Positions 15,622-24,991 are shown, counted from the first letter of the stretch. The stretch: DNA of 64,000 bases from an uncultured Bacteroidia bacterium (GCA_902770835.1 CACXUM010000010.1:1-64000), one strand, 5' to 3'. Notes: generated by a model not told the origin, from the letters alone. Program-made: numbers and translations.

Positions 15622-16812
15622 TTATTCCTTCGGCCACGGTTCCGATGGAGGCAGCATCACAGTAGTATCCTCCACAAATCCAAATGTTTCATCCACGGGA
15701 ATCAATTGTGTGGTGTTGGTCAGGATGGCGAGGAAACGGCGGTGCTTCGCGTCGCGAATGACGAGGCTGCGGTAGCCCTTCCACCAGCCGAAATGGAAAT
15801 AAGCGTCGGGATGTTCCTTGCTCATGCGCCAGCCGAAACCATAGTTTTCATTGTTCTTCCACTTAGGCGAGCCCGGTTTGAAAGCCTCGGCCTGAAGGCT
15901 GTCGGGCAGCAGCAGATGGTTGTCCAAGGCAAGATTGAACTTGTAGAGGTCTTCCACGGTCGAGAACATGATTTTGTCGCCCATCACGCCGTTAAGGTAG
16001 TCGTTTTGCGCCTTCACAGGACCTCTTTTGTACATATCGTGGCCATGCACCTCAACAGGCATATAGATTGAAACCGCCGTGTCGCCACGCATAGAGTAGA
16101 TAAAGGAGTGCGTCATGCCCAACGGCTCGAAAATCCGCTCACGCATGAAGTCCTCGAAAGGCTGGCGGCTCACACGTTCCACCACAGAGCCTAACAGCGC
16201 ATAGTTCACATTGTTATAGAAAAAAACAATATCAGGAGCATTGTAAAGCTCGGGCGTTTTTTCGGCCATCATCTTGATCATCGCCTCGTTGGAGAACGGC
16301 TTGCGGCGGTCGGGCCAATGCTTGTCGGCCATCGCGTCGTAGCGCGGCAAGCCCGAGCGGTGGTTGAGCAAGTGCCGAATCGTAATGCCTTCGTATGGCA
16401 ATTCGGGGATGTATTTCCTCACGTCGTCGTCATAATCCAATTTGCCCTCGGCCTTCAAAAGCATGACAGCCTCGGCGGTGAACATTTTCGAGTCGGAGGA
16501 AAGTTGGAAAGCATCATCTATGCGAAGCGAATCCTTGTGGCGTTTGCTGAGGTCGCGCCAGCCATTGGCCTTTTCGTAAATGACTTGTCCCTGTTCGGCA
16601 TACAGCACTACGCCGTTCAAGCCGTTGCGAAACATGTTGTTGAAAACCTTGTTGGCCATCCGTGTGCGTTGGGCCACCTGTATCTTGCCTAAATCGAAAA
16701 AGATGCTGTCGGTATTAATCACGACGACTTCTTTCCGACCAAACCTCCCGCATGAGAAAAACGAGGCCGAAATGAGTAGCAAAACCGATATGATGAATGT
16801 GTGACGTGTCAT
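15622..16812 (-). CDS. Beta-lactamase-related serine hydrolase, lipoprotein
   Basis: 396 residues from the ATG at 16810-16812, with a signal peptide ending in lipobox FFSC (Cys at residue 21). The class C beta-lactamase/penicillin-binding fold is shown by the SxxK motif in LSSDSKMFTAEA, a Tyr-x-Asn motif in FYNNVNYALLG, and HFGWWKGY in place of KTG. Family members include D-aminopeptidases, esterases and PBP-like enzymes acting in the periplasm. Substrate is not determinable. The TACTTTTG promoter at 16823-16830 leaves a very short leader. Confidence 0.85.
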   Translation of the reverse strand: MTRHTFIISVLLLISASFFSCGRFGRKEVVVINTDSIFFDLGKIQVAQRTRMANKVFNNMFRNGLNGVVLYAEQGQVIYEKANGWRDLSKRHKDSLRIDDAFQLSSDSKMFTAEAVMLLKAEGKLDYDDDVRKYIPELPYEGITIRHLLNHRSGLPRYDAMADKHWPDRRKPFSNEAMIKMMAEKTPELYNAPDIVFFYNNVNYALLGSVVERVSRQPFEDFMRERIFEPLGMTHSFIYSMRGDTAVSIYMPVEVHGHDMYKRGPVKAQNDYLNGVMGDKIMFSTVEDLYKFNLALDNHLLLPDSLQAEAFKPGSPKWKNNENYGFGWRMSKEHPDAYFHFGWWKGYRSLVIRDAKHRRFLAILTNTTQLIPVDETFGFVEDTTVMLPPSEPWPKE

Positions 16813-16822
16813 TTTGAGGGGG

Positions 16823-16830
16823 CAAAAGTA
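16823..16830 (-). promoter_or_regulatory. Promoter -7 element of the serine hydrolase
   Basis: Minus strand TACTTTTG, only 10 nt before the start codon. It is divergent from the helicase promoter at 16904. Confidence 0.6.
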
Positions 16831-16903
16831 GTGAAAACCGCCGAAAAAGAACCAATTTTTGGCCAAAAAGAAAATTAATGTGCCCTAATTGACTAATTAT
16901 TAC

Positions 16904-16911
16904 TACTTTTG
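16904..16911 (+). promoter_or_regulatory. Promoter -7 element of the DEAD-box helicase
   Basis: TACTTTTG followed by CAGCCC, 36 nt before the ATG at 16948. Confidence 0.65.
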
Positions 16912-16947
16912 CAGCCCAATTTACACTACTAATCAATTATTTATTTC

Positions 16948-19038
16948 ATGTCACAATTTACCGATTTTGGATTGAATCCCGCTCTGTTGAAGGCTATAAA
17001 GGAGTTGGGGTTTGAGAATCCTATGCCGATACAGGAGAAGACGATTCCTGTACTCTTGGAGAAAGATGTTGACTTTGTGGGCCTTGCACAGACGGGAACA
17101 GGTAAGACTGCCGCTTTTGGTTTGCCGCTGTTGAACAAGATTGACGAAACGCAGCGATGCGTCCAAGCTTTGATTCTTTGTCCAACGCGCGAACTTTGTA
17201 TGCAGATTACCCGCGACTTGCGCAACTATGCCAAGTACATTCCAGAAATCCTGATTGTGCCCGTTTACGGCGGCGCCAGCATCGAAGTACAATTCAAAGA
17301 TTTGGCCAAGAAGCCGCAGATTATCGTGGCCACGCCGGGCCGCTTGCGCGATATGATTCGCCGCAACCGCGTGGATTTCAGCAACGTGAAGACGATGATT
17401 CTCGACGAGGCCGACGAAATGCTCAACATGGGCTTCCAAGAGGAAGTCGACGACATCCTCGAATACATGCCCAAGGAAGGCCGCCACACCATGCTTTTCT
17501 CGGCCACCATGCCGAAAGAGGTGGAAGCCATCCTCAACAAGTACATGACCGACCCCGTGAAGGTGGCCGTGGGCGAGCGCAACTCCGGCACCGCCAACGT
17601 CGACCACATCTATTACATGATGGCCGCCAAGGACCGTTATATGGTGCTGAAGCGCATCATCGACTACACGCCCGCCATCTACGGCATCATCTTTTGCCGC
17701 ACCAAATTGGAAACGCAGGAGATTGCCGACAACCTGATTCAGGACGGCTACAACGCCGCTGCACTGCATGGCGACCTTTCCCAAGCAATGCGCGACAATG
17801 TGATGGACCATTTCCGCAAACGCAGCCTGCAACTGTTGGTGGCTACCGACGTGGCCGCCCGTGGCATCGACGTGAAGGAACTGACGCACATTATTAATTA
17901 TAACCTGCCCGACGACATCGAGACCTACGTTCACCGCAGCGGTCGTACAGGTCGTGCCGACAAGAGAGGTATCTGCCTCAGCCTCATCAATTTGCGCGAA
18001 AAGAGCAAAATCAAGAGGATTGAAAAAATCGTGGGCAGACCTTTCGAGAAGGCCATGATTCCAACTGGCAAGGAAGTGTGCGAGAAGCAACTTTTCAACC
18101 ACATCGACCGCATCGAGCATGTCGACATCAACCGCGAGGACATCGACGACTACTTGCCCGTCATCCTCCGCAAGTTGGAGTGGATGAGCCGCGAGGAACT
18201 CATCACCCGCATGGTGGCCCTCAACTTCAACCGTTTTTTGGACTATTACAAGGATGCTATCGACCTGAATGTCAGCGATAAAGAAGAGAAGAAAGACCGC
18301 AAGGAACGCAAGAAGGAGCGCGACCATCAGGACGAAACCATGAAACGCCTCTATTTCGGCATGGGCAAAAACGACCACATTCTGCCACAAAAGATTATCG
18401 GCAAAATCAACGACGTGACCCGCTCGAAGAACATCCCGATTGGCCGCATCGACCTTTATGGCGATTATTCATACGTGGATGTGGAGGAAAGTTTCGTCCC
18501 GATGATTCTGGAAAGTTTCGCCGACCCACGCAACAACCCGCGTGGCATCGTTGTGGAAGTGGCCAAGGAACAGCCCGACCGCAAGAAAGGCAGCAGCGAG
18601 CGCAAGGAACGCCGCGACCGCGATGACTTCCGTAGTGGTGAACGCCGCGAAAAACGCGACCGCCGCGACGATGACTTCTTCGAGAAGAAATCGAAGAAAA
18701 AGAAGGACTTCGACGACGACAAACCCTTCTACAAGTCGGAACGCTCCCGCGATGGCCGCGAGTGGCTCGACCCCGACTGGAAAGACCATTTGGACGACAT
18801 CGACGTTTTCATCGACGATGACGACCGCCCAAGCCGCAAGGAGCGCAACGCCGAGCGGGGCTTCGGCGGCAGCCGTGGCGGTTCTAAAGGTGGATCGTCG
18901 AGAGGTGGAAGTTCGAGAGGAGGCTCATCGAGAGGCTCGTCTTCGAGGGATTCAGGCCGTGGTCGCCGTGGCGCCAGCCGCTATGACGATGATTATTATG
19001 CTCCGCGCCGCCGTGGCGGTGGAGGTCGCAGGAGATAG
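16948..19038 (+). CDS. DEAD-box RNA helicase with DbpA-type RNA-binding and RGG-like tail
   Basis: 696 residues. The Q motif (FTDFGLNPALLKAI), Walker A AQTGTGKTAAF, LDEADEML, SAT, and HRSGRTGRA all lie in order within residues 1-350. An RRM-like DbpA C-terminal domain follows (about 470-560, with KIIGKINDVTRSKNIPIGRI). The long tail has Arg/Asp-rich segments and a final Gly-Ser-Arg repeat (SRGGSSRGGSSRGSSSR). Proteins of this type unwind RNA in ribosome assembly, RNA decay and cold adaptation (CsdA/DeaD group). The charged disordered tail is an RNA-binding feature. Confidence 0.94.
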   Translation: MSQFTDFGLNPALLKAIKELGFENPMPIQEKTIPVLLEKDVDFVGLAQTGTGKTAAFGLPLLNKIDETQRCVQALILCPTRELCMQITRDLRNYAKYIPEILIVPVYGGASIEVQFKDLAKKPQIIVATPGRLRDMIRRNRVDFSNVKTMILDEADEMLNMGFQEEVDDILEYMPKEGRHTMLFSATMPKEVEAILNKYMTDPVKVAVGERNSGTANVDHIYYMMAAKDRYMVLKRIIDYTPAIYGIIFCRTKLETQEIADNLIQDGYNAAALHGDLSQAMRDNVMDHFRKRSLQLLVATDVAARGIDVKELTHIINYNLPDDIETYVHRSGRTGRADKRGICLSLINLREKSKIKRIEKIVGRPFEKAMIPTGKEVCEKQLFNHIDRIEHVDINREDIDDYLPVILRKLEWMSREELITRMVALNFNRFLDYYKDAIDLNVSDKEEKKDRKERKKERDHQDETMKRLYFGMGKNDHILPQKIIGKINDVTRSKNIPIGRIDLYGDYSYVDVEESFVPMILESFADPRNNPRGIVVEVAKEQPDRKKGSSERKERRDRDDFRSGERREKRDRRDDDFFEKKSKKKKDFDDDKPFYKSERSRDGREWLDPDWKDHLDDIDVFIDDDDRPSRKERNAERGFGGSRGGSKGGSSRGGSSRGGSSRGSSSRDSGRGRRGASRYDDDYYAPRRRGGGGRRR

Positions 19039-19169
19039 TTTTTTATGGGATTCGCTTCGCGAAGAAATCTATCAAAAATCACAATAAAATCTTTTGAAAA
19101 TCAAGAAAGGATTTTTTGAACGATTTTTAAAAGATTTCTTGCCGATAGGCAATACCAAAAAATAAAACT

Positions 19170-20078
19170 ATGGCAAATTTAAAAACATGGATAAGGGCAG
19201 CCCGTCCGAGGACGGTGCTGCTCTCTTTTTCAGGGGTGTTGTTGGGTGGCTTTTTGGCAGCCCGCCTGGCCATCAACGGGGAGTTCTTTTATCCTTTCCC
19301 CATCCTTTTCGCTGCTATCACAGCCGTGTTGCTTCAAATTCTCTCCAACCTCGCCAACGACTACGGCGACTTCAAGAAAGGCGTTGATGGAGCACATCGT
19401 GCCGGGCCGCAACGCGAGATGCAGCGTGGCGAAATCACCAAAAGCGAGATGCGGCGCACGATAGCCCTCGTCGCTGCCTCATGCTTCGCCTTTGGCGCCA
19501 TGCTCATTTTCGTTTTCGCCAAATTGACATGGCAAGAATTGGGCGTTTTTGCCGCTTTGGGCATCGGGGCTGTTTTGGCGGCCATGCTTTACACTTTGGG
19601 CAAGCGTCCATACGGCTATCGCGGCTTGGGCGACTTGTATTGCTTCCTCTTTTTCGGCTGGGCAGCTGTGGCGGGAACCTTCTATTTGGCCACAAAAGTA
19701 TTGGATTTCAGCGTATTGCTGCCCGCTTCGGCGATGGGTTTCCTCTCCAACGCCGTGCTAAACATTAACAACATGCGCGACTATGAGAACGACAAAGCCT
19801 CGGGCAAAAACAGCCTTGTGGTGAAATTGGGGCAGAAAAAGGCTTTCATTTACCATTGCCTGCTCATCGTCGGGGCGTTCCTATGCCTGACGGTTTACCT
19901 TGTTTTGAAACACGCTCCCGTTTTTTCCTACATGTTTTTGCTGCTTTTCCTGTTGTTTTTCAAGGATTTGAAAGCCATAAAAACCACAAAGCCCGAACTC
20001 CTTGACCCGTTTTTGGGGCGGCAGGTAAAGCATAGTTTTTTGGTGGTGGTGGTTTTTGGGATGTTGTCGCTGGTATAA
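19170..20078 (+). CDS. menA: 1,4-dihydroxy-2-naphthoate polyprenyltransferase
   Basis: 302 residues, a UbiA-family membrane protein with about eight hydrophobic segments. The prenyl-diphosphate-binding motif NDYGDFKKGVDG lies near residue 66, followed by RAGPQREMQRG, as in MenA. A second Asp-rich loop is NNMRDYENDKASGK near residue 198. It attaches the isoprenoid tail in menaquinone synthesis, consistent with anaerobic respiration via fumarate reductase in Bacteroidota. The upstream 130 bp hold an AT-rich inverted repeat (AAATCTTTT ... AAAAGATTT) but no clear promoter. Confidence 0.93.
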   Translation: MANLKTWIRAARPRTVLLSFSGVLLGGFLAARLAINGEFFYPFPILFAAITAVLLQILSNLANDYGDFKKGVDGAHRAGPQREMQRGEITKSEMRRTIALVAASCFAFGAMLIFVFAKLTWQELGVFAALGIGAVLAAMLYTLGKRPYGYRGLGDLYCFLFFGWAAVAGTFYLATKVLDFSVLLPASAMGFLSNAVLNINNMRDYENDKASGKNSLVVKLGQKKAFIYHCLLIVGAFLCLTVYLVLKHAPVFSYMFLLLFLLFFKDLKAIKTTKPELLDPFLGRQVKHSFLVVVVFGMLSLV

Positions 20079-20085
20079 CCTTGTC

Positions 20086-20835
20086 CTAAACTAATGCTTC
20101 GTGTGTGGCGTACAGTTTACTCAAGTTTTGCTCCAATATCCTGAAACCACTTCCGTGGTCATGAGCCTTGCCGTAGTTTTTCCCTGAATGATATGAACCA
20201 ATGCGTATATCAAACATAATCAACCCATTATCAAGCAAATTCAAAAATTTATCGAATGATGGATTCTCATAAATTTCGGCCTTGTTGAAATGAAACATTT
20301 CGTTTCCCTCCGGGTCGGTTTCGGTTTCCGCACTCACATAAAAAAGGCTCTTCAATTTCTTTTGCAACACTTTTTCCAAATCAGCATAAGAATAGCCACA
20401 GGAACAATCCAACAACTTATTGTCTTTCAATGAATAAATTTCTATTAGAACGCATTTGGACTTTTTGTCATTTACCAATTGAAATGCGAAACGGTCAGCA
20501 TAGGTGTTTAGTTTATTGGCGAACATGCTGGTATGCAAACGTTTTAATTCAGGTTTATCCTCGTAAGGGGTACCAAATTTGTCCCTAAGATAAGCATTTG
20601 CCCCTTGTGGAAACGAAGGGCTTTTCGTAAACAATGTAATATAGGACTGAGCCAATTCGCGATGGGATTTTATCTCAAAACCAAACAAATCTGGCTCGTC
20701 AATGTTGTTCTCCACCACTCCAACATAATCCTCAAAGGTCTTGCCAATTCCAGTATTGTTCTTGCGATGACTCTTTACGAAGCCTAACTCCTTAACTGCA
20801 TTGAATTTGTTGATAATCTGTTCTTTATCCTTCAT
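20086..20835 (-). CDS. Type II restriction endonuclease, MvaI/BcnI family
   Basis: 249 residues. The N-terminal half has NNTGIGKTFEDYVGVVENN followed by PDLFGFEIKSHRE, which gives the catalytic Asp...Glu-x-Lys signature of PD-(D/E)XK nucleases in the arrangement of MvaI (CCWGG) and BcnI (CCSGG). The C-terminal HDHGSGFRI is also of this family type. The gene starts 11 bp inside the end of the controller gene and the methyltransferase gene is divergent. It presumably cuts unmethylated foreign DNA; the exact site cannot be read from the sequence. Confidence 0.85.
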   Translation of the reverse strand: MKDKEQIINKFNAVKELGFVKSHRKNNTGIGKTFEDYVGVVENNIDEPDLFGFEIKSHRELAQSYITLFTKSPSFPQGANAYLRDKFGTPYEDKPELKRLHTSMFANKLNTYADRFAFQLVNDKKSKCVLIEIYSLKDNKLLDCSCGYSYADLEKVLQKKLKSLFYVSAETETDPEGNEMFHFNKAEIYENPSFDKFLNLLDNGLIMFDIRIGSYHSGKNYGKAHDHGSGFRILEQNLSKLYATHEALV

Positions 20836-21118
20836 ACTCTATAATCCTTTCTATTAGAAGATTTGTTTTGTTGCTGGACGACAATTCGTCATCCGTGAGG
20901 AAAATTCGCTCAAAAGGATAGTCAATAAACTCGCAGAATTTATAGATTTGTTTCAATGTGTATTTATGCTGGAATCTTGGGCTTTCGATGTTGCCTATCT
21001 GCCCTTCCGAAACACCTAATACATTACTCAAACCTTGCTGGCTCAAACCGTGTTCCATGCGCAAATTTCTGATTTTCAGAATGATGTTTTCCTCAATTTT
21101 TGAATTTTTGTATTCCAT
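20825..21118 (-). CDS. Restriction-modification controller protein (HTH Xre)
   Basis: 97 residues from the ATG at 21116-21118, the size of C proteins. It has a Cro/C1-type helix-turn-helix: LRMEHGLSQQGLSNVLGVSEGQIGNIE. C proteins bind palindromic C-boxes to delay endonuclease expression until methylation is established. A 21-bp palindrome in the divergent promoter region (21165-21185) is the likely operator. The gene overlaps the endonuclease start by 11 bp, indicating translational coupling. Confidence 0.87.
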   Translation of the reverse strand: MEYKNSKIEENIILKIRNLRMEHGLSQQGLSNVLGVSEGQIGNIESPRFQHKYTLKQIYKFCEFIDYPFERIFLTDDELSSSNKTNLLIERIIEYEG

Positions 21119-21136
21119 ATACTTTTCATTCCGTTG

Positions 21137-21144
21137 CAAAATTA
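21137..21144 (-). promoter_or_regulatory. Candidate promoter -7 of the controller/endonuclease operon
   Basis: Minus strand TAATTTTG, 18 nt before the controller start codon. Confidence 0.55.
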
Positions 21145-21164
21145 ACCACGATGAAAAAATTATA

Positions 21165-21185
21165 TTACTCTCAAATTGTGAGTAA
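21165..21185. promoter_or_regulatory. Candidate C-protein operator palindrome
   Basis: TTACTC-TCAA-A-TTGT-GAGTAA is a 21-bp inverted repeat with one mismatched pair. It lies between the divergent promoters of controller and methyltransferase and covers the expected -33 region of the latter. Confidence 0.7.
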
Positions 21186-21195
21186 AGTTTTTTTG

Positions 21196-21203
21196 TATTT
21201 TTG
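21196..21203 (+). promoter_or_regulatory. Promoter -7 element of the methyltransferase
   Basis: TATTTTTG followed by CGGC, with a TTG at 21176-21178 at suitable -33 spacing inside the operator palindrome. It is 18 nt before the ATG at 21222. Confidence 0.65.
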
Positions 21204-21221
21204 CGGCAAATCATTGTGGAA

Positions 21222-22463
21222 ATGTACAAACGCACTATTGACAATTATTGGTCATTTAAAACTGCTGATACTAAGGAATTTACGCACTGCTATCATGCGT
21301 ATCCTGCCATGATGATTCCACAAGTGGCTCGCACCTTGATTGAACGTTTTTCACCAAAAGGCGGTTGTTATTTTCTTTTTGACCCTTATATGGGCAGTGG
21401 CACATCGCTCGTCGAGGCTTCTTTGAAAGGAATCAACAGCATCGGGACAGATATTAATCCTTTGGCTCGTATGATTTCGCAAGCCAAAACCACTCATTTC
21501 GACATTGCTGAAATAGAAAAATGTATTTCAGAAATCCAACTCTTCCCATTCTTTTTTTCCGAAGAAAAAGTTACTTCCACCGACTTTTCGCGCATCTCGA
21601 ATTATTCTTTTTGGTACTCTGAACCCATTTTATTGAAATTGTCATACATTTCACAAACAATTGATTCTTTTGACAATAGCGTGCAGTTGTTCTTCAAGAT
21701 TGCCCTATCAGAGGTGGTACGCGAGGTTTCGTTCACGCGTAATGGCGAATTCAAACGATTCCGTATGGCCGAAGACAAAATCAAACAATTCAGCCCCGAT
21801 GTTTTTGGGTTGTTTGAAAGCAAAGTTTATCGGAATTTGGAAGGCTTGAAGCATTACAATAGAGCCAATGGCAATGCCACGGCAAAGATTTGTGACTTCA
21901 ACACGGTTTATGACATACCTAACGATCTGCTTCCCGATGAATCAATAGACATGATTGTGACCTCACCGCCTTACGGGGATAGCCATACAACGGTTGCATA
22001 CGGGCAGTTTTCCAGATGGGCCAACGAATGGTTTGATTTCCCCAATGCCAAAAATCTTGACAATCTGCTGATGGGTGGCAAGAAAAAAGCCATACAACAA
22101 TTTGAAACAGAAAGCATTAAAGAGGAATTGCAAGCCATTGAAAATACCGATTTAACACGCTATTCGGAGGTAGTATCGTTCCTCAACGACTATTCGGACT
22201 CAATTCACAATATTGCACCAAAAATAAGAAAAGGTGGTGTCGTTTGCTTTGTTGTGGGAAACAGAACCGTCAAAGGAATTCAAATTCCATTAGATTACTT
22301 TACCGCTGAAACCTTTGAAAAACTCGGTTTTCAACATATCAAGACCATTGTAAGAGAAATTCCCAATAAGCGGATGCCATCGAAAAACAGTCCAACCAAT
22401 GTCACTGGTGCTAAAGCATCAACAATGAGCAATGAATATATTGTCATCCTTTCGAGAATGTAG
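21222..22463 (+). CDS. DNA (probably N4-cytosine) methyltransferase of the R-M system
   Basis: 413 residues. The SAM-binding motif FDPYMGSGTS is at residues 53-62, followed by GINSIGTDINPLAR. The catalytic motif TSPPYGDS at 247-254 is the TSPPY form usual for N4-cytosine enzymes. About 185 residues separate the two motifs, enough for a target-recognition region. It is divergent from the controller and endonuclease genes and would protect their site. An upstream TTG is possible, but ATG at 21222 fits the promoter. The AT-rich composition of 20086-22463 relative to neighbours suggests horizontal acquisition. Confidence 0.88.
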   Translation: MYKRTIDNYWSFKTADTKEFTHCYHAYPAMMIPQVARTLIERFSPKGGCYFLFDPYMGSGTSLVEASLKGINSIGTDINPLARMISQAKTTHFDIAEIEKCISEIQLFPFFFSEEKVTSTDFSRISNYSFWYSEPILLKLSYISQTIDSFDNSVQLFFKIALSEVVREVSFTRNGEFKRFRMAEDKIKQFSPDVFGLFESKVYRNLEGLKHYNRANGNATAKICDFNTVYDIPNDLLPDESIDMIVTSPPYGDSHTTVAYGQFSRWANEWFDFPNAKNLDNLLMGGKKKAIQQFETESIKEELQAIENTDLTRYSEVVSFLNDYSDSIHNIAPKIRKGGVVCFVVGNRTVKGIQIPLDYFTAETFEKLGFQHIKTIVREIPNKRMPSKNSPTNVTGAKASTMSNEYIVILSRM

Positions 22464-22503
22464 ATATTTTTCCACAAAAGATGCTAACTTCCAAAATTGT
22501 TCC

Positions 22504-22511
22504 TATTTTTG
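22504..22511 (+). promoter_or_regulatory. Promoter -7 element of the T9SS cargo gene at 22553
   Basis: TATTTTTG followed by CAGCG, 41 nt before the ATG. Confidence 0.65.
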
Positions 22512-22552
22512 CAGCGAAAATAAATATTATTCATCTTTAAATTCTTATCACT

Positions 22553-24910
22553 ATGAAGAAAACCTTACTGTTTGCGTTTGCCCTCCTTTTTGCGACGGCA
22601 ACGATGGCGCAAAACCGCGCGGTTTTGCTGCAAGAATCCTTCGATGGTGCCACCATGCCCACTGGCTGGTCCATCAGCGCACAACCCAACAACTGGTCGG
22701 TTTCGGCCACCAACAATGCTGGTGGTGAAGCCAATGAAATGCACCTCGCTTGGAGTCCGCAATTCAACGGCATGACCCGCCTCGTGTCGCCCGCCGTTAA
22801 CCTGACTGGCATCAACAGCGTCGTGTTCTCGTTCAAGCACGCCTTGGACAACTACTCGGGCAGCAACACCATCGGTATCGCTACCACTTCGGATGGCGGC
22901 ACCACTTGGAACGAAGCTTGGAGCCAAGGCTACAACACCAGCAACTCATGGACAGTGAGCCAAGAAATCAACACCCCTGACATGGGTCAGGCCAACGTGC
23001 AGTTCTGCATCTTCTTCAACGGAAGCAGTTACAACATCAACGACTGGTTCTTCGACGACATCATGGTCTTCACGCTCGAAAACCTCGACCTCAGCATTTC
23101 CTCGGTCACGCTTCCCGACTTCATCGGCAGCGGCGAGGCCGCATTGGGCATCAAGGTGTTCAACTTCGGTGCCACCACCGTGACTTCTGTCGAAGCCTCT
23201 TACACGATTGAAGGCATGTCGCCCGTCACTGAAACCTTCTCGGTCAACATCCCTTCGTTGGGCACCGAAACCTTGAATTTCAACACCACGACCAATCTCA
23301 GCCCCGGCAGTTACAATGTGGCCTACAGCCTCAACTTGATCAACGGACAGCAAGACGATGTGCTTGACAACAACACCTACGAAAAGGCCGTTTCCGTGGC
23401 CATCGGTGCCGCCGAAAGAATCCCGATGATCGAGCACTTCTCATCATCGACCTGCGGCCCCTGCGTGAGCGTCAACACGGCCATGCTGACCTTCTGCAAC
23501 AACAACGCTGGTCGCTTCACCTACACCAAGTACCAGATGAACTGGCCTGGCAACGGCGACCCGTACTATACCGAAGAAGGTGGCACACGCCGCACCTATT
23601 ACGGTGTGAGCGCAGTTCCGCAATGCTTCCTCGATGGTGAAGACCAAGGCTATGCTGCCATCCAGCAAGGTGTTTTCGACCAACACGCCGAAAGAACCGC
23701 TTTCATGGACATCAGAGGCTCCTTCTCGATGGAAGGCAACGTCATCACCGTCAAGGCCGACATTATGCCTTACATTGATGCCGATGCCCGCGTGTTCGTT
23801 TCCGTGAACGAAAAGGAAACCCACAACAATGTGGGCGGCAACGGTGAGACTTCGTTCCACCATGTCTTCATGAAGATGTTGCCCGATGCACAAGGCACCA
23901 CTGTCAGCTTTACCGCCACCGAAAACCAACACTTGGAGTTCACCCAAGACTTGTCGGGAACGCATGTTGAGGAAATGAGCGACCTCGAAGTTTCCATCTG
24001 GGTGCAGAACTACGCCACCAAGGAAATGTTTAACAGCCACTTCGCTTATGAATATACCGATGTGCATCCTTATCCTGTTGAGAATTTGACATTGACTGAA
24101 ACCGCTGGTCCAAGAGGCTTGCTTGTGGCTTCGTGGAATGCCCCCGCCAATGGCAATCCTATCGGATATGATGTGTATGTCAACAATGTTTTGGTGGCCG
24201 AAAACACCACGGAAACCGAGTATTCATTTGAAAGCGAACCCGGTGTGTTCTATGTTGCAGGTGTGGTTGCCAAGTATCCTAACGACATGAGCTCGGTGAA
24301 GGTGCTGGCCAGCGTGTCAAGCAATTTGCAAGACATGGGATTGTATATCACCGGATCGCCTTACATTGATTTGACGGTCGCTGAACCCGAAGCCGACGTC
24401 TATGTGACCAATGGCAATTTTGCTACGCAAACTCCCATCGAAATTACCGCCATTACAGAAACCAATCCTACGGACGACCAATATTTGGTGATTGAACCCG
24501 CAACCACACTGCCTGCAACGATAGAAGCAGGAGAAGAGTTCCACTTCAACATCAGCCCCAATGCGCCTGCTGGCAGAAGTGTTGCAGAAACGCTTATTAA
24601 GGTGGAATCCAATGGTGGAGAAGTAGTATTTAACGTTACCATTGACGGCGAACTGCTTAGCATCTCCGAGATTTCGTCGACGGCCAAGGTTTATCCTAAC
24701 CCCGCCAACAACCAAGTGCGCATTGAGTCAGCACAAGGCATTGAGAGCGTGATGGTTTACAATATGATGGGTGCCTTGGTGGAGACCATCCCCGCCAACG
24801 GCATGATCCTCAACGTGAACCTGAGCCAATACCGCAACGGCACCTATTTCTTCAACATCCGCCAAAGCGACGGCACTGTGAGCAACCAGCGCGTGGTGGT
24901 GAACCATTGA
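22553..24910 (+). CDS. Secreted multidomain protein with jelly-roll, thioredoxin-like and T9SS sorting domains
   Basis: 785 residues. Signal peptide (1-19). Residues 20-180 (ESFDGATMPTGWS ... DWFFDDIMV) resemble the cleaved-adhesin/MAM jelly-roll found in T9SS cargo. An Ig-like segment follows at 185-285. An Omp28/thioredoxin-like segment follows (about 290-500), with a CxxC in SSTCGPCVSVN near residue 300 and VSAVPQCFLDG. A fibronectin type III-like domain lies at about 505-590. The C-terminal sorting domain starts KVYPNPANNQVRIE near residue 715. It should be exported across the outer membrane and anchored on the surface. The CxxC suggests a thiol-redox or folding role, but this is inference. 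Confidence 0.82.
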   Translation: MKKTLLFAFALLFATATMAQNRAVLLQESFDGATMPTGWSISAQPNNWSVSATNNAGGEANEMHLAWSPQFNGMTRLVSPAVNLTGINSVVFSFKHALDNYSGSNTIGIATTSDGGTTWNEAWSQGYNTSNSWTVSQEINTPDMGQANVQFCIFFNGSSYNINDWFFDDIMVFTLENLDLSISSVTLPDFIGSGEAALGIKVFNFGATTVTSVEASYTIEGMSPVTETFSVNIPSLGTETLNFNTTTNLSPGSYNVAYSLNLINGQQDDVLDNNTYEKAVSVAIGAAERIPMIEHFSSSTCGPCVSVNTAMLTFCNNNAGRFTYTKYQMNWPGNGDPYYTEEGGTRRTYYGVSAVPQCFLDGEDQGYAAIQQGVFDQHAERTAFMDIRGSFSMEGNVITVKADIMPYIDADARVFVSVNEKETHNNVGGNGETSFHHVFMKMLPDAQGTTVSFTATENQHLEFTQDLSGTHVEEMSDLEVSIWVQNYATKEMFNSHFAYEYTDVHPYPVENLTLTETAGPRGLLVASWNAPANGNPIGYDVYVNNVLVAENTTETEYSFESEPGVFYVAGVVAKYPNDMSSVKVLASVSSNLQDMGLYITGSPYIDLTVAEPEADVYVTNGNFATQTPIEITAITETNPTDDQYLVIEPATTLPATIEAGEEFHFNISPNAPAGRSVAETLIKVESNGGEVVFNVTIDGELLSISEISSTAKVYPNPANNQVRIESAQGIESVMVYNMMGALVETIPANGMILNVNLSQYRNGTYFFNIRQSDGTVSNQRVVVNH

Positions 24911-24935
24911 TGCTTTAGGCTTTGCCTTAAAACAC

Positions 24936-24973
24936 GAAAGGAACCCCGAAATTCGAGGTTCCTTTCTTTTTTG
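24936..24973 (+). terminator. Intrinsic terminator after the T9SS cargo gene
   Basis: GAAAGGAACC pairs with GGTTCCTTTC, with an inner CGAA/TTCG extension, followed by TTTTTT. Confidence 0.85.
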
Positions 24974-24991
24974 ATGCTTTTGGACTTGTGA

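Noticed and set aside
16951-18390. A long open frame on the opposite strand of the helicase gene
   Set aside because: It mirrors the codon bias of the helicase, has no promoter, start signal or protein motif, and the forward frame encodes all DEAD-box motifs.
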